Below are positions 56,541 to 64,000 of a DNA stretch of 64,000 nucleotides, piece after piece. The DNA is from UBA6544 sp049601975 (lineage in GTDB: Bacteria; Pseudomonadota; Alphaproteobacteria; UBA8366), in contig JBMYRC010000002.1 of assembly GCA_049601975.1 (NCBI GenBank), positions 21,325 to 85,324 of the forward strand, in the 5' to 3' direction. Below the pieces are notes generated by a model. It was given only the letters and a program-made list of their open reading frames with translations. It made no database searches and had not been told where the DNA came from. Position 1 is the stretch's first letter, and every line of letters starts with the position of its first letter. The position numbers were made by a program, and so were the translations under genes.

Positions 56541-57560
56541 ATGGCGGCGAAAGAGCGGGCCAGAACGCGCGCAACGGCAAAGAAGAATTCCAGCGCAGCG
56601 TCTAAAGACGAATTATTACAATATTACAATGACATGCTTTTGATTCGACGCTTCGAAGAGAAAGCCGGGCAATTGTACGGCATGGGGTTAATAGGCGGGT
56701 TTTGCCATTTGTATATCGGCCAAGAAGCTGTCGTTGTCGGTATACAATCAACGCTGAAAGACGGCGATGCCGTCATCACCAGCTATCGTGATCACGGCCA
56801 TATGCTGGCCTGCGGGATGGATGCCAGAGGCGTTATGGCCGAGCTAACAGGACGCGCCGGAGGGTATTCCAAAGGTAAAGGCGGCTCGATGCATATGTTC
56901 AGCCGCGAAAAGAATTTTTACGGCGGGCACGGTATCGTCGCGGCACAAGTGCCGATCGGTGCGGGTATCGCTTTCGCCCATAAATATAATCAAACCGACC
57001 TCGTCAGCGTCACATATTTCGGCGACGGCGCCATCAATCAAGGCCAAGTCGGTGAAACGCTGAACATGGCGGGATTGTGGGATTTACCGGCGATTTTTGT
57101 GATCGAAAACAATAAATATGCCATGGGGACAAGTCAGGAACGAGCCTCGGCCGGTAGCGACCTTTTTAACCGCGGTAAACCATATGGCATTCCCGGCAAG
57201 CAGGTTGACGGCATGGACGTGCTTGCGGTGCGGGAGGCGGCAGCGATCGCTGTTGCGCACTGTCGGGCGGGGAAAGGGCCTTACGTCCTGGAGATGCAAA
57301 CCTACAGATATCGCGGTCACTCAATGTCGGATCCGGCGAAATATCGTAGCCGCGAAGAGGTCAGCAAAGTTCGATCGGAGCGCGATCCCATCGACCGCAT
57401 GCGGGGTTGGTTAATTGACGAAAAAGTCGCCTCAGAAGACGAACTCAAGGAAATCGACCGCAAGATCAAGGATATCGTGTCGGATGCCGCGGAATTCGCA
57501 CAAAACAGCCCGGAACCCGATCCATCGGAACTCTATACCGATGTCTTGGTTGAAGCGTAG
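56541..57560 (+). CDS. pdhA: Pyruvate dehydrogenase E1 component subunit alpha
   Basis: The 339-residue subunit holds the ThDP motif FGDGAINQGQVGETLNMA to IENNKYAMGT. The regulatory-type loop region YRYRGHSMSDPAKYRS is near residue 255. The first 20 residues are basic and Ala-rich. With E1-beta it decarboxylates pyruvate and passes the acetyl group to the lipoyl arm. AGGGAG lies before the ATG. It leads a tight operon pdhA-pdhB-pdhC-lpd-lipA. Confidence 0.97.
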   Translation: MAAKERARTRATAKKNSSAASKDELLQYYNDMLLIRRFEEKAGQLYGMGLIGGFCHLYIGQEAVVVGIQSTLKDGDAVITSYRDHGHMLACGMDARGVMAELTGRAGGYSKGKGGSMHMFSREKNFYGGHGIVAAQVPIGAGIAFAHKYNQTDLVSVTYFGDGAINQGQVGETLNMAGLWDLPAIFVIENNKYAMGTSQERASAGSDLFNRGKPYGIPGKQVDGMDVLAVREAAAIAVAHCRAGKGPYVLEMQTYRYRGHSMSDPAKYRSREEVSKVRSERDPIDRMRGWLIDEKVASEDELKEIDRKIKDIVSDAAEFAQNSPEPDPSELYTDVLVEA

Positions 57561-57578
57561 GCCAGGGGAGCAACGGAA

Positions 57579-58952
57579 ATGCCAGTAGAGATATTGATGC
57601 CCGCGCTTTCGCCGACCATGACGGAAGGCAAGCTTGCCAAGTGGCTGAAAGCCGAAGGCGACGATGTTACCGCGGGAGACGTGATAGCAGAGATCGAAAC
57701 AGATAAGGCGACGATGGAAGTGGAAGCGGTCGACGAGGGTAAACTCGGTAAAATTTTGGTCGCCGAAGGTGCCGAAGGTGTCGCTGTAAACACGCCAATT
57801 GCCGTTATTTTGGGTGAGGGAGAAAGCGCCGATGATGTTGCCGCGAGTCCGGCGCCCAAGGCACCTGCGCCGCAGCCTGCGGCACAGGAGCCGGTGGCGG
57901 TTGTGTCCACTCCGGTAAGTGCGCCCGTCGTGGCAAACACGCAGGCCGAGCCCGATTGGGACGGTGAGACAGTCACGATGACCGTACGTGAGGCCTTGCG
58001 CGACGCGATGGCGGAGGAAATGCGGCGTGAAGAGGCCGTATTCCTGATGGGCGAGGAAGTCGCCCAATATCAGGGAGCCTATAAGATTAGCCAAGGCTTG
58101 CTAGAAGAATTCGGCGAACGCCGGGTCATCGATACACCGATCACCGAACATGGGTTTTCCGGCGTCGGCGTCGGTGCCGCGTTTATGGGATTGCGTCCCA
58201 TCGTAGAGTTCATGACCTTTAATTTCGCCATGCAAGCCGTGGATCATTTGATCAACTCCGCCGCAAAGACGCTGTATATGTCCGGTGGCCAAATGGGGTG
58301 CCCAATTGTGTTTCGGGGGCCGAATGGTGCCGCGTCACGGGTTGGCGCGCAGCATTCCCAATGCTATGCCAGTTGGTATGCTCATTGCCCGGGATTGAAA
58401 GTGGTCTCACCCTATTCGGCGGCGGATGCAAAGGGCCTCCTCAAATCGGCCATACGGGACCCCAACCCCGTTTTAGTTCTTGAAAACGAGATGTTGTACG
58501 GAAACAGCTTCGAGGTCCCGGTCAGCGACGATTGGATTGTTCCGATTGGCAGCGCGAATGTCGTGCGGGAAGGAACCGATGTTACGCTGATTGCTTTCTC
58601 GATCATGGTCGGCAAGGCGCTTGAGGCGGCGGATGCACTTGCCTTGGAAGGGATCAGCGCGGAAGTTATCGATCTTCGCAGTATTCGACCGCTCGACACC
58701 GAAACCATCGTCAAATCGGTTCAAAAGACCAATCGCATCGTCAGTTGCGAAGAAGGTTGGCCATTCGCGGGTATCGGGTCAGAAATCGCCGCGCTGATGA
58801 TGGAAGCGGCTTTCGACTGGCTCGATGCGCCGATGGCGCGAGTTTGCTCAGAGGATGTACCGTTGCCTTATGCGGCCAATCTCGAGGCGCTTGCCCTACC
58901 GCAATCAGGACAGATCGTCGATGCCGCTAAAAACGTCTGCTATCGCTCTTAG
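57579..58952 (+). CDS. pdhB: Pyruvate dehydrogenase E1 subunit beta with N-terminal lipoyl domain
   Basis: The 457-residue protein starts with a complete lipoyl domain (residues 1-80, lipoyl lysine Lys43 in ETDKATMEVEAVDEG), then an Ala/Pro linker to about residue 125, then E1-beta from TVTMTVREALRDAMAEEMRR. Active-site stretches are GEEVAQYQGAYKISQGLLEE and DTPITEHGFSGVGVGA. Fusion of a lipoyl domain to E1-beta is known in many alphaproteobacteria. It is 18 bases from pdhA and 14 from pdhC. Confidence 0.97.
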   Translation: MPVEILMPALSPTMTEGKLAKWLKAEGDDVTAGDVIAEIETDKATMEVEAVDEGKLGKILVAEGAEGVAVNTPIAVILGEGESADDVAASPAPKAPAPQPAAQEPVAVVSTPVSAPVVANTQAEPDWDGETVTMTVREALRDAMAEEMRREEAVFLMGEEVAQYQGAYKISQGLLEEFGERRVIDTPITEHGFSGVGVGAAFMGLRPIVEFMTFNFAMQAVDHLINSAAKTLYMSGGQMGCPIVFRGPNGAASRVGAQHSQCYASWYAHCPGLKVVSPYSAADAKGLLKSAIRDPNPVLVLENEMLYGNSFEVPVSDDWIVPIGSANVVREGTDVTLIAFSIMVGKALEAADALALEGISAEVIDLRSIRPLDTETIVKSVQKTNRIVSCEEGWPFAGIGSEIAALMMEAAFDWLDAPMARVCSEDVPLPYAANLEALALPQSGQIVDAAKNVCYRS

Positions 58953-58966
58953 GGCGGAGGAAAACA

Positions 58967-60295
58967 ATGCCAGTCAAAATACTTATGCCCGCTTTGTCCC
59001 CGACCATGACCGAAGGGACGTTGGCGAAATGGCTCGTCGGAGAAGGCGATACCGTGAATTCCGGCGACGTGATTGCCGAAATCGAAACCGATAAAGCCAC
59101 GATGGAAGTTGAAGCCGTCGAGGAAGGGAAACTCGGCAAGATCCTAGTTGCCGAGGGCACTGAAGGCGTTGCCGTCAACAACGTCATCGCCTTATTGCTC
59201 GAAGAAGGTGAGGACGATAACGCCTTGGCTGGTGTCGATGTCTCGGCTGCACCGAGCGGCAATGGTGGCACTCCACCTGCGGCCGGGGCGACACCAGCGC
59301 CCGCGGTAGCTGCACCGGCACCCGCGGCATCACCTACCCCACAAGCGGCTCCGCCGGTCGCTGCTGCGCCTGCTGCGGCCTCTGGCGCACGGGTCGTCGC
59401 CAGCCCATTGGCGCGCCGAATGGCTTCTCAAGCGGGGCTTGATTTGGCAGGCGTGGCTGGGACCGGCCCTAATGGCAGAATCGTGAAGGCGGATGTCGAA
59501 GCGGCATTGTCCGGCGGCGGTGCTACAGCGACTGCAGTGGCGGCCCCCTCGGCATCCCCCGCCGTTGCGCAGGCAGCCCCGACGACGGCGGAGAAGTTGC
59601 CGTTCGAGCCGGATTTCGAGCTCGAATCGCTCTCGACGATGCGCAAGACAATCGCGCGGCGGCTCACGGAATCAAAGCAGCAGATTCCGCATTTCTATCT
59701 TACAGTTGATTGTGAGATTGATGAGCTGTTGGCGATGCGGAAAACCCTAAATGACAAGGCGGACGGCGCCTACAAGCTCTCAGTCAATGATATGGTCATT
59801 AAGGCTGCGGCGATCGCGCTTCGGCGCGTGCCGAAAGCCAATGCATCTTGGACCGACGAGGGTGTAAAACTTTATAAATCCGCGGATATCTCGGTAGCAG
59901 TCGCCATCGAAGGCGGCTTGATTACACCGGTCGTGCGGCAGGCGGATAATAAGGGGCTTGAGGCCATATCCTCCGAGATGAAATCACTCTCCGAGAAAGC
60001 GCGCGACGGCAAGCTGGGCCCTGAAGAATATCAAGGCGGCACGTTTAGTATCTCCAATCTCGGCATGTACGGGATTAAGGAGTTCAGCGCGGTCATCAAC
60101 CCGCCGCAGGCTTGTATCCTGGCGGTCGGTGCTGGCGCACAGCAGCCTGTCGTCAAAGACGGAGCGCTTGCGGTCGCAACGGTTATGTCCTGTACGCTTT
60201 CGGTCGATCATCGTGCGGTCGACGGGGCCATCGGCGCCGAATATCTCAGCGCCTTTAAGCGGCTCATCGAAGATCCGCTCAGCATGCTGCTCTAA
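58967..60295 (+). CDS. pdhC: Dihydrolipoamide acetyltransferase (PDH E2)
   Basis: The 442-residue protein has one lipoyl domain (lipoyl Lys43), a long Ala/Pro linker, a peripheral subunit-binding domain (ASPLARRMASQAGLDLAGV then GTGPNGRIVKADVEAAL) near residues 143-180, and a catalytic domain ending with SVDHRAVDGAIGAEYLSAF. The His in DHRAVDG is the catalytic residue. It forms the core of the PDH complex. The lipoyl domain is a close match to the one on pdhB. Confidence 0.97.
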   Translation: MPVKILMPALSPTMTEGTLAKWLVGEGDTVNSGDVIAEIETDKATMEVEAVEEGKLGKILVAEGTEGVAVNNVIALLLEEGEDDNALAGVDVSAAPSGNGGTPPAAGATPAPAVAAPAPAASPTPQAAPPVAAAPAAASGARVVASPLARRMASQAGLDLAGVAGTGPNGRIVKADVEAALSGGGATATAVAAPSASPAVAQAAPTTAEKLPFEPDFELESLSTMRKTIARRLTESKQQIPHFYLTVDCEIDELLAMRKTLNDKADGAYKLSVNDMVIKAAAIALRRVPKANASWTDEGVKLYKSADISVAVAIEGGLITPVVRQADNKGLEAISSEMKSLSEKARDGKLGPEEYQGGTFSISNLGMYGIKEFSAVINPPQACILAVGAGAQQPVVKDGALAVATVMSCTLSVDHRAVDGAIGAEYLSAFKRLIEDPLSMLL

Positions 60296-60304
60296 GGAGT
60301 TCCC

Positions 60305-61717
60305 ATGGCGGATCAAAAATTCGATCTCATTGTCGTCGGCGGCGGTCCCGGTGGCTATGTCGCGGCCATTCGCGCGGCGCAATTGGGCATGAAGACAGCC
60401 CTTGTCGAGGGACAGCATCTGGGTGGTATTTGTCTTAATTGGGGCTGTATTCCAACCAAAGCACTGCTCCGCACTGCCGAAGTGTATCGCAACATTCAGC
60501 ATGCGGAGGCCTATGGCATCACGGTTCAAGGCGCCTCCGTCGACTTGAAGAAGGTTGTCGCGCGCTCACGCAAAGTGGCGGCTCAATTGAATGGTGGTGT
60601 CGGGCATCTCTTGGAAAAGAATAAGGTTGAAGTCATCGACGGCTGGGGCAAGCTTGAGGATGGAACCAAGGGTGCCCACAAGCTTTCCGTAGAGAAAGAC
60701 GGCAAGAAGATAGCCGACCTCACGGCGACGCACATCATATTGGCGACGGGGGCCAGAGCTCGGTCTTTGCCGGGGTTGGAGCCTGACGGCAAATTGGTTT
60801 GGACGTATAAAGAAGCCATGGTGCCGGAAGCAATGCCGAAATCGATCCTGGTGGTCGGGTCAGGCGCCATCGGCATCGAATTCGCGAGTTTCTATCGCAA
60901 TCTTGGTGTCGACGTAACCGTGGTCGAGGTCATGGATCGCGTCTTGCCGGTCGAGGACGAGGAGATTTCAGCCTTGGCGCAAAAGTCCTTCGAAAAAGAC
61001 GGGATGAAGATCATTACCGGCGCACAAGTCAAAGCGCTGAAGAAATTGGCCAATTCCGTGACCGCAACGGTCGATAAAGCGGGCAAGAGTCAGGATATTA
61101 CCGTAGACAGAGTGATCTTGGCAGTTGGGATCGTCGGTAATGTTGAGGATATTGGTCTCGAAAGCACCAAGGTGAAGGTCGACCGCGGCCATATCGAGAC
61201 CGATCAGTGGCTCGAGACCGCCGAAGCGGGCGTCTACGCCATTGGCGATGTTACCGGTCCGCCCTGGCTGGCCCATAAGGCAAGCCATGAAGGCATTATT
61301 TGTGTTGAGAAAATCAAAGGCGAGAAAGACGTCCATCCGTTGAACACATTGAATGTGCCGGGTTGCACCTATTGTCTGCCGCAGGTCGCCTCTGTCGGGC
61401 TTACGGAAGCCAAGGCCAAAGAAGCCGGCTATGAAGTTCGTGTCGGACGCTTTCCTTTCATGGGGAATGGCAAGGCGATAGCCTTGGGAGAGCCGGAAGG
61501 GCTGGTAAAGACGGTGTTTGATGCCAAGACCGGCGAATTGTTGGGTGCGCATATGATCGGCGCCGAAGTTACCGAGATTATCCAAGGTTACGCCATTTCG
61601 CGGACTCTGGAGACGACGGAGAAGGAATTGATGCACACCATATTCCCACACCCGACGTTATCCGAGATGATGCACGAATCGGTACTTGACGCTTACGGTA
61701 AGGTTATTCACTTCTAA
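60305..61717 (+). CDS. lpd: Dihydrolipoyl dehydrogenase (E3)
   Basis: The 470-residue flavoprotein reoxidises the lipoyl arm using NAD. It shows the FAD motif VVGGGPGGYVAAIRAAQLG, the redox disulfide Cys43-Cys48 in GGICLNWGCIPTKALL, the NAD motif VVGSGAIGIEFASFY and the C-terminal His-Glu pair in HPTLSEMMHE. It lies nine bases after pdhC, so it is the dedicated PDH E3. AAGGAG precedes the ATG. Confidence 0.97.
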   Translation: MADQKFDLIVVGGGPGGYVAAIRAAQLGMKTALVEGQHLGGICLNWGCIPTKALLRTAEVYRNIQHAEAYGITVQGASVDLKKVVARSRKVAAQLNGGVGHLLEKNKVEVIDGWGKLEDGTKGAHKLSVEKDGKKIADLTATHIILATGARARSLPGLEPDGKLVWTYKEAMVPEAMPKSILVVGSGAIGIEFASFYRNLGVDVTVVEVMDRVLPVEDEEISALAQKSFEKDGMKIITGAQVKALKKLANSVTATVDKAGKSQDITVDRVILAVGIVGNVEDIGLESTKVKVDRGHIETDQWLETAEAGVYAIGDVTGPPWLAHKASHEGIICVEKIKGEKDVHPLNTLNVPGCTYCLPQVASVGLTEAKAKEAGYEVRVGRFPFMGNGKAIALGEPEGLVKTVFDAKTGELLGAHMIGAEVTEIIQGYAISRTLETTEKELMHTIFPHPTLSEMMHESVLDAYGKVIHF

Positions 61718-61737
61718 CCGACAAGTGGGTTTGGGCC

Positions 61738-62706
61738 ATGGCCACCATCGAAGCGGCAAAAATACGGCATCCGGAGAAACGCAACCGGCCGGATAACCCG
61801 GCGCCCCGGAAACCAGATTGGATTCGCGTAAAGGCGCCAACGTCAAAGACTTATTTCGAAACCCGCAAACTTGTCCGCGATAATGGATTGCACACGGTCT
61901 GTGAAGAAGCAGGTTGTCCGAATATCGGCGAATGTTGGGCAAAGAAACACGCGACTTTTATGATTATGGGCGATACCTGCACGCGGGCCTGCGCGTTCTG
62001 TAATGTCGCGACCGGGATTCCACGTGCTCTCGATGCGGATGAACCGTCACGTGTCGGCGACGCAGTGGCACAATTGGGTCTTGCTCATGTAGTCGTGACG
62101 TCTGTCGACAGAGACGACCTTGCGGATGGTGGGGCGGCGCATTTTGCGGCCGTTATCGCTTCAATTCGGGAGCAATCTCAAGGGACTACGATTGAAATAC
62201 TAACGCCTGACTTCATGCAGAAAGAAGGCGCAATTGAAGTTGTAGCGATGGCGAAGCCCGATGTTTTTAATCATAATATCGAAACGGTACCGCGTCTATA
62301 TCCGACAGTCCGTCCAGGCTCACGGTATTTTACCAGTCTCGAACTCTTACATAGAGTGAAACAGATTGACCCTTCGATCTTTACGAAATCTGGAATGATG
62401 GCCGGGCTGGGCGAAAGCCGGGACGAGATGCATCAGGTGATGGATGATTTGCGCTCCGCATCGGTCGATTTCTTGACCGTCGGTCAATATTTGCAGCCGA
62501 CACCGAAACACGCGGCCATTGATCGTTTTGTCTCACCTGACGAATTTGAAGGGCTGGCCCGCATGGCGCGCGGCAAGGGGTTCTTGATGGTATCCGCCTC
62601 TCCTCTGACGCGCTCTTCCTATCACGCCGGTGATGACTTTGCGCAATTACGTGTGGCGCGAAACGCGAAAATTGCAAAGAATGCCGTGACGATTGCGGCC
62701 AGTTAA
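61738..62706 (+). CDS. lipA: Lipoyl synthase
   Basis: The 322-residue radical SAM enzyme inserts two sulfurs into protein-bound octanoyl groups. It has the auxiliary-cluster cysteines C55, C60 and C66 (CEEAGCPNIGEC) and the SAM-cluster cysteines C81, C85 and C88 (CTRACAFC). The C-terminal RSSYHAGDDF serine ligand is also present. It follows lpd by 20 bases; making the cofactor for the two lipoyl domains upstream explains the linkage. Confidence 0.98.
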   Translation: MATIEAAKIRHPEKRNRPDNPAPRKPDWIRVKAPTSKTYFETRKLVRDNGLHTVCEEAGCPNIGECWAKKHATFMIMGDTCTRACAFCNVATGIPRALDADEPSRVGDAVAQLGLAHVVVTSVDRDDLADGGAAHFAAVIASIREQSQGTTIEILTPDFMQKEGAIEVVAMAKPDVFNHNIETVPRLYPTVRPGSRYFTSLELLHRVKQIDPSIFTKSGMMAGLGESRDEMHQVMDDLRSASVDFLTVGQYLQPTPKHAAIDRFVSPDEFEGLARMARGKGFLMVSASPLTRSSYHAGDDFAQLRVARNAKIAKNAVTIAAS

Positions 62707-62718
62707 CACCTTCATTTC

Positions 62719-63153
62719 GTGCGTAGATTTTCCGAAACCAAGTATTTACCCCACTCGTCGTTGGATCTATTCGACATTATCGTCGATGTGGACAAATACG
62801 CGGAGTTTCTACCCTGGTGCGTGGCGTCTAGGGTGCGGCAGCGCAACGACGACGGTTCCCTAATTGCCGACCTGAGCATAGGCTATGGAAGTCTTCGTGA
62901 GAAGTTCACAAGCAGTGTTTCGTCTGATCGGGACGAATTGCGTGTCACCACTACCCAAGCTGCCGGCCCTTTCAAGCATCTCAGGAGCGAATGGCGGTTA
63001 TTGGACGTGAGCGACGGCGGAACGACCGTCTCATTCGAGATTGAGTTCGAATTCCGCTCTTTCTTGTTGGAAAAGGTAATTGGTACCATCTTCGAATCGG
63101 CGGCGCACAAAATGATATCCGCCTTCGAAAAGCGAGCTGCTGATGTTTTATGA
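62719..63153 (+). CDS. Coq10/RatA-like START-domain protein
   Basis: The 144-residue protein has the polyketide-cyclase/START fold typical of the Coq10/RatA family: VDKYAEFLPWCVASRVRQR, the LREKFTSSVS segment and the C-terminal helix with FESAAHKMISAFEKRA. Coq10 members bind ubiquinone and support respiration; RatA in E. coli was reported to bind the 50S subunit. Alphaproteobacteria regularly carry the gene after lipA. The start is GTG 62719, 12 bases after the lipA stop. Confidence 0.9.
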   Translation: MRRFSETKYLPHSSLDLFDIIVDVDKYAEFLPWCVASRVRQRNDDGSLIADLSIGYGSLREKFTSSVSSDRDELRVTTTQAAGPFKHLRSEWRLLDVSDGGTTVSFEIEFEFRSFLLEKVIGTIFESAAHKMISAFEKRAADVL

Positions 63154-63229
63154 GCAGCGAAGACTATCGTTTTAGCGCGGATTCAGCGGCAATATCCAAC
63201 AGAGTCATTCAATTTCGCAATTTTATATC

Positions 63230-63259
63230 TTGACTAGTATTTTAGGTATAAGATCTAAT
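63230..63259 (+). promoter_or_regulatory. Probable promoter for the XRE regulator gene
   Basis: TTGACT (63230-63235) and TCTAAT (63254-63259) are each one base from the sigma-70 consensus and 18 bases apart. They lie 56 bases before the start at 63315, in an AT-rich gap. AAT-rich sequence follows, and GGTGAGGGGGG supplies a ribosome-binding site. Confidence 0.5.
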
Positions 63260-63314
63260 TTTAAAATTGAGATTTGCTACTTCATAGTAATTTGGTGAGG
63301 GGGGTTTTCAGCGA

Positions 63315-64000
63315 ATGCTGATGCCCAACATGCTTAAGGCTGCAAGAGCGCTTCTTGGAATAAGGCAAAGCGAACTCGCAAAAGCCGCTGGGATATCTCT
63401 GGCAACATTGAATAATTTCGAGCGCGGGATCGGCGACCCCCGCGCCAGTACTATCGATGCCATCGAGCGGAGCCTGAGGCGAGGCGGCATCACTTTTATG
63501 GATGACGGAGAATCTGAGGGGGTTTCCCTTCGAAAGCTGCATCGGCCAAGCGCTTTCGATACTTACACGGCAAGTCGACAGGTACTGGAAGCGCTGGACC
63601 GAGCGTCTCTCCTGAACATCCAGTCGGTTATATTCTTTCGGAATACGGAGATCACAACGGAGGGCGAACATAAACACTATGTTGCCCTGTTATTGGATGG
63701 GCTAACGCGTGCCATTGTTTTCGACCAAGCGCGCCTATCGCTTGAGACTTCAAGCCATGCGGCCGAAGTTGCCGGCATAATGCTGGCGGCTTTCGCTATG
63801 TATCGCGATGAAATCTATTACCTACCCGAATTCGTTTCGGATTCGCTACGCCTTCCGGCTCCTCAGGCAATAGCGTTAATTGGCGAAACGGAGTTCGAAA
63901 AACTCGACGATCCTGCGGATTTTTTCCAGTTGTTCGGCCTGACACACGATCGGATTGCCCCTTGGTTGGAGCGCGACGATCATCCGCTGCACCAGTTGTT
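63315..64000 (+). CDS. XRE-family helix-turn-helix regulator, partial at window end
   Basis: At least 228 codons are open to the window edge with no stop. The N-terminus is a clear XRE helix-turn-helix: LKAARALLGIRQSELAKAAG then ISLATLNNFERGIGDPRAST. A helical and mixed region follows, with no domain I recognise, including YVALLLDGLTRAIVFDQARL and LLAAFAMYRDEIYYLPEF-like stretches. It is not a small phage-type repressor, because it continues beyond 228 residues. Its target and the ligand of its C-terminal part are unknown. Confidence 0.85.
   Translation, partial: MLMPNMLKAARALLGIRQSELAKAAGISLATLNNFERGIGDPRASTIDAIERSLRRGGITFMDDGESEGVSLRKLHRPSAFDTYTASRQVLEALDRASLLNIQSVIFFRNTEITTEGEHKHYVALLLDGLTRAIVFDQARLSLETSSHAAEVAGIMLAAFAMYRDEIYYLPEFVSDSLRLPAPQAIALIGETEFEKLDDPADFFQLFGLTHDRIAPWLERDDHPLHQL

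Noticed and set aside
1..64000. tRNA, rRNA, CRISPR arrays, insertion sequences, prophage or conjugative genes.
   Set aside because: I looked in all gaps and saw no cloverleaf with a CCA-type end, no repeated spacer array, no transposase and no phage or conjugation proteins.

Overview
This window is the chromosomal core of an alphaproteobacterium, most like the Rhodospirillales and related marine or symbiotic lineages. The evidence is gene order: the blocks nuoN-birA-coaX-rnj-mce-DUF1467-proS-lolCD-dnaE, rpsB-tsf-pyrH-frr-uppS-cdsA-dxr-rseP-bamA-fabZ-lpxA-lpxI-lpxB-gltA-gltX-comEC-lexA-moeA-moaC-trpC-trpD and ppiD-tpiA-secG-pyrG-kdsA-eno-ftsB-pdhABC-lpd-lipA-coq10 are all laid out as in that group. 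Supporting traits are an LpxI-type UDP-diacylglucosamine hydrolase, a lipoyl domain fused to PDH E1-beta, a short prolyl-tRNA synthetase and a GTTC-N7-GTTC LexA operator. The species is not identified.

Layout. 1-7114: end of the complex I operon, then biotin ligase, pantothenate kinase, RNase J, methylmalonyl-CoA epimerase, a small membrane protein and a ThDP enzyme of unknown substrate. 7115-9315: a decaying patch with a roughly 500-base gene-free stretch, a wrecked AzgA-type purine permease and a small secreted protein. 9436-18781: proS, lolC, lolD, an interruption (VOC protein, greB, MmgE/PrpD), then dnaE. 18803-32365: a long plus-strand run for translation factors, pyrimidine metabolism, isoprenoid and phospholipid synthesis, outer-membrane assembly and lipid A. 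32413-41871: mostly minus strand (trpD, trpC, moaC, moeA, lexA, then gltX, gltA), with a broken comEC on the plus strand. 42060-51965: acyl-CoA carboxylase, polysaccharide deacetylase, ppiD, tpiA, secG, pyrG, kdsA, eno. 52115-56291: ftsB-like gene followed by a four-gene sugar-modification cassette. 56541-63153: the complete pyruvate dehydrogenase operon plus lipoate synthase and a Coq10-like protein. 63315-64000: a truncated XRE regulator gene.

How the genes work together. The envelope theme is strong: BamA, RseP, LolCD, LpxA/I/B, FabZ, KdsA, SecG and PpiD together make and export outer-membrane parts. Central carbon enzymes (TpiA, Eno, PDH, LipA, citrate synthase) form a second theme. MCE and the carboxylase may belong to one methylmalonyl-CoA route.

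The most notable feature is decay and rearrangement inside an otherwise conserved backbone. There are three clear pseudogenes (azgA-like permease, skp/ompH, comEC). lpxD is missing from its usual place beside dead skp, and trpE-trpG are missing between trpD and ppiD. New genes sit at two breaks in the usual order (lolD/dnaE and trpD/ppiD), and the sugar cassette sits between ftsB and pdhA. I see no rRNA, tRNA, CRISPR array or intact mobile element.
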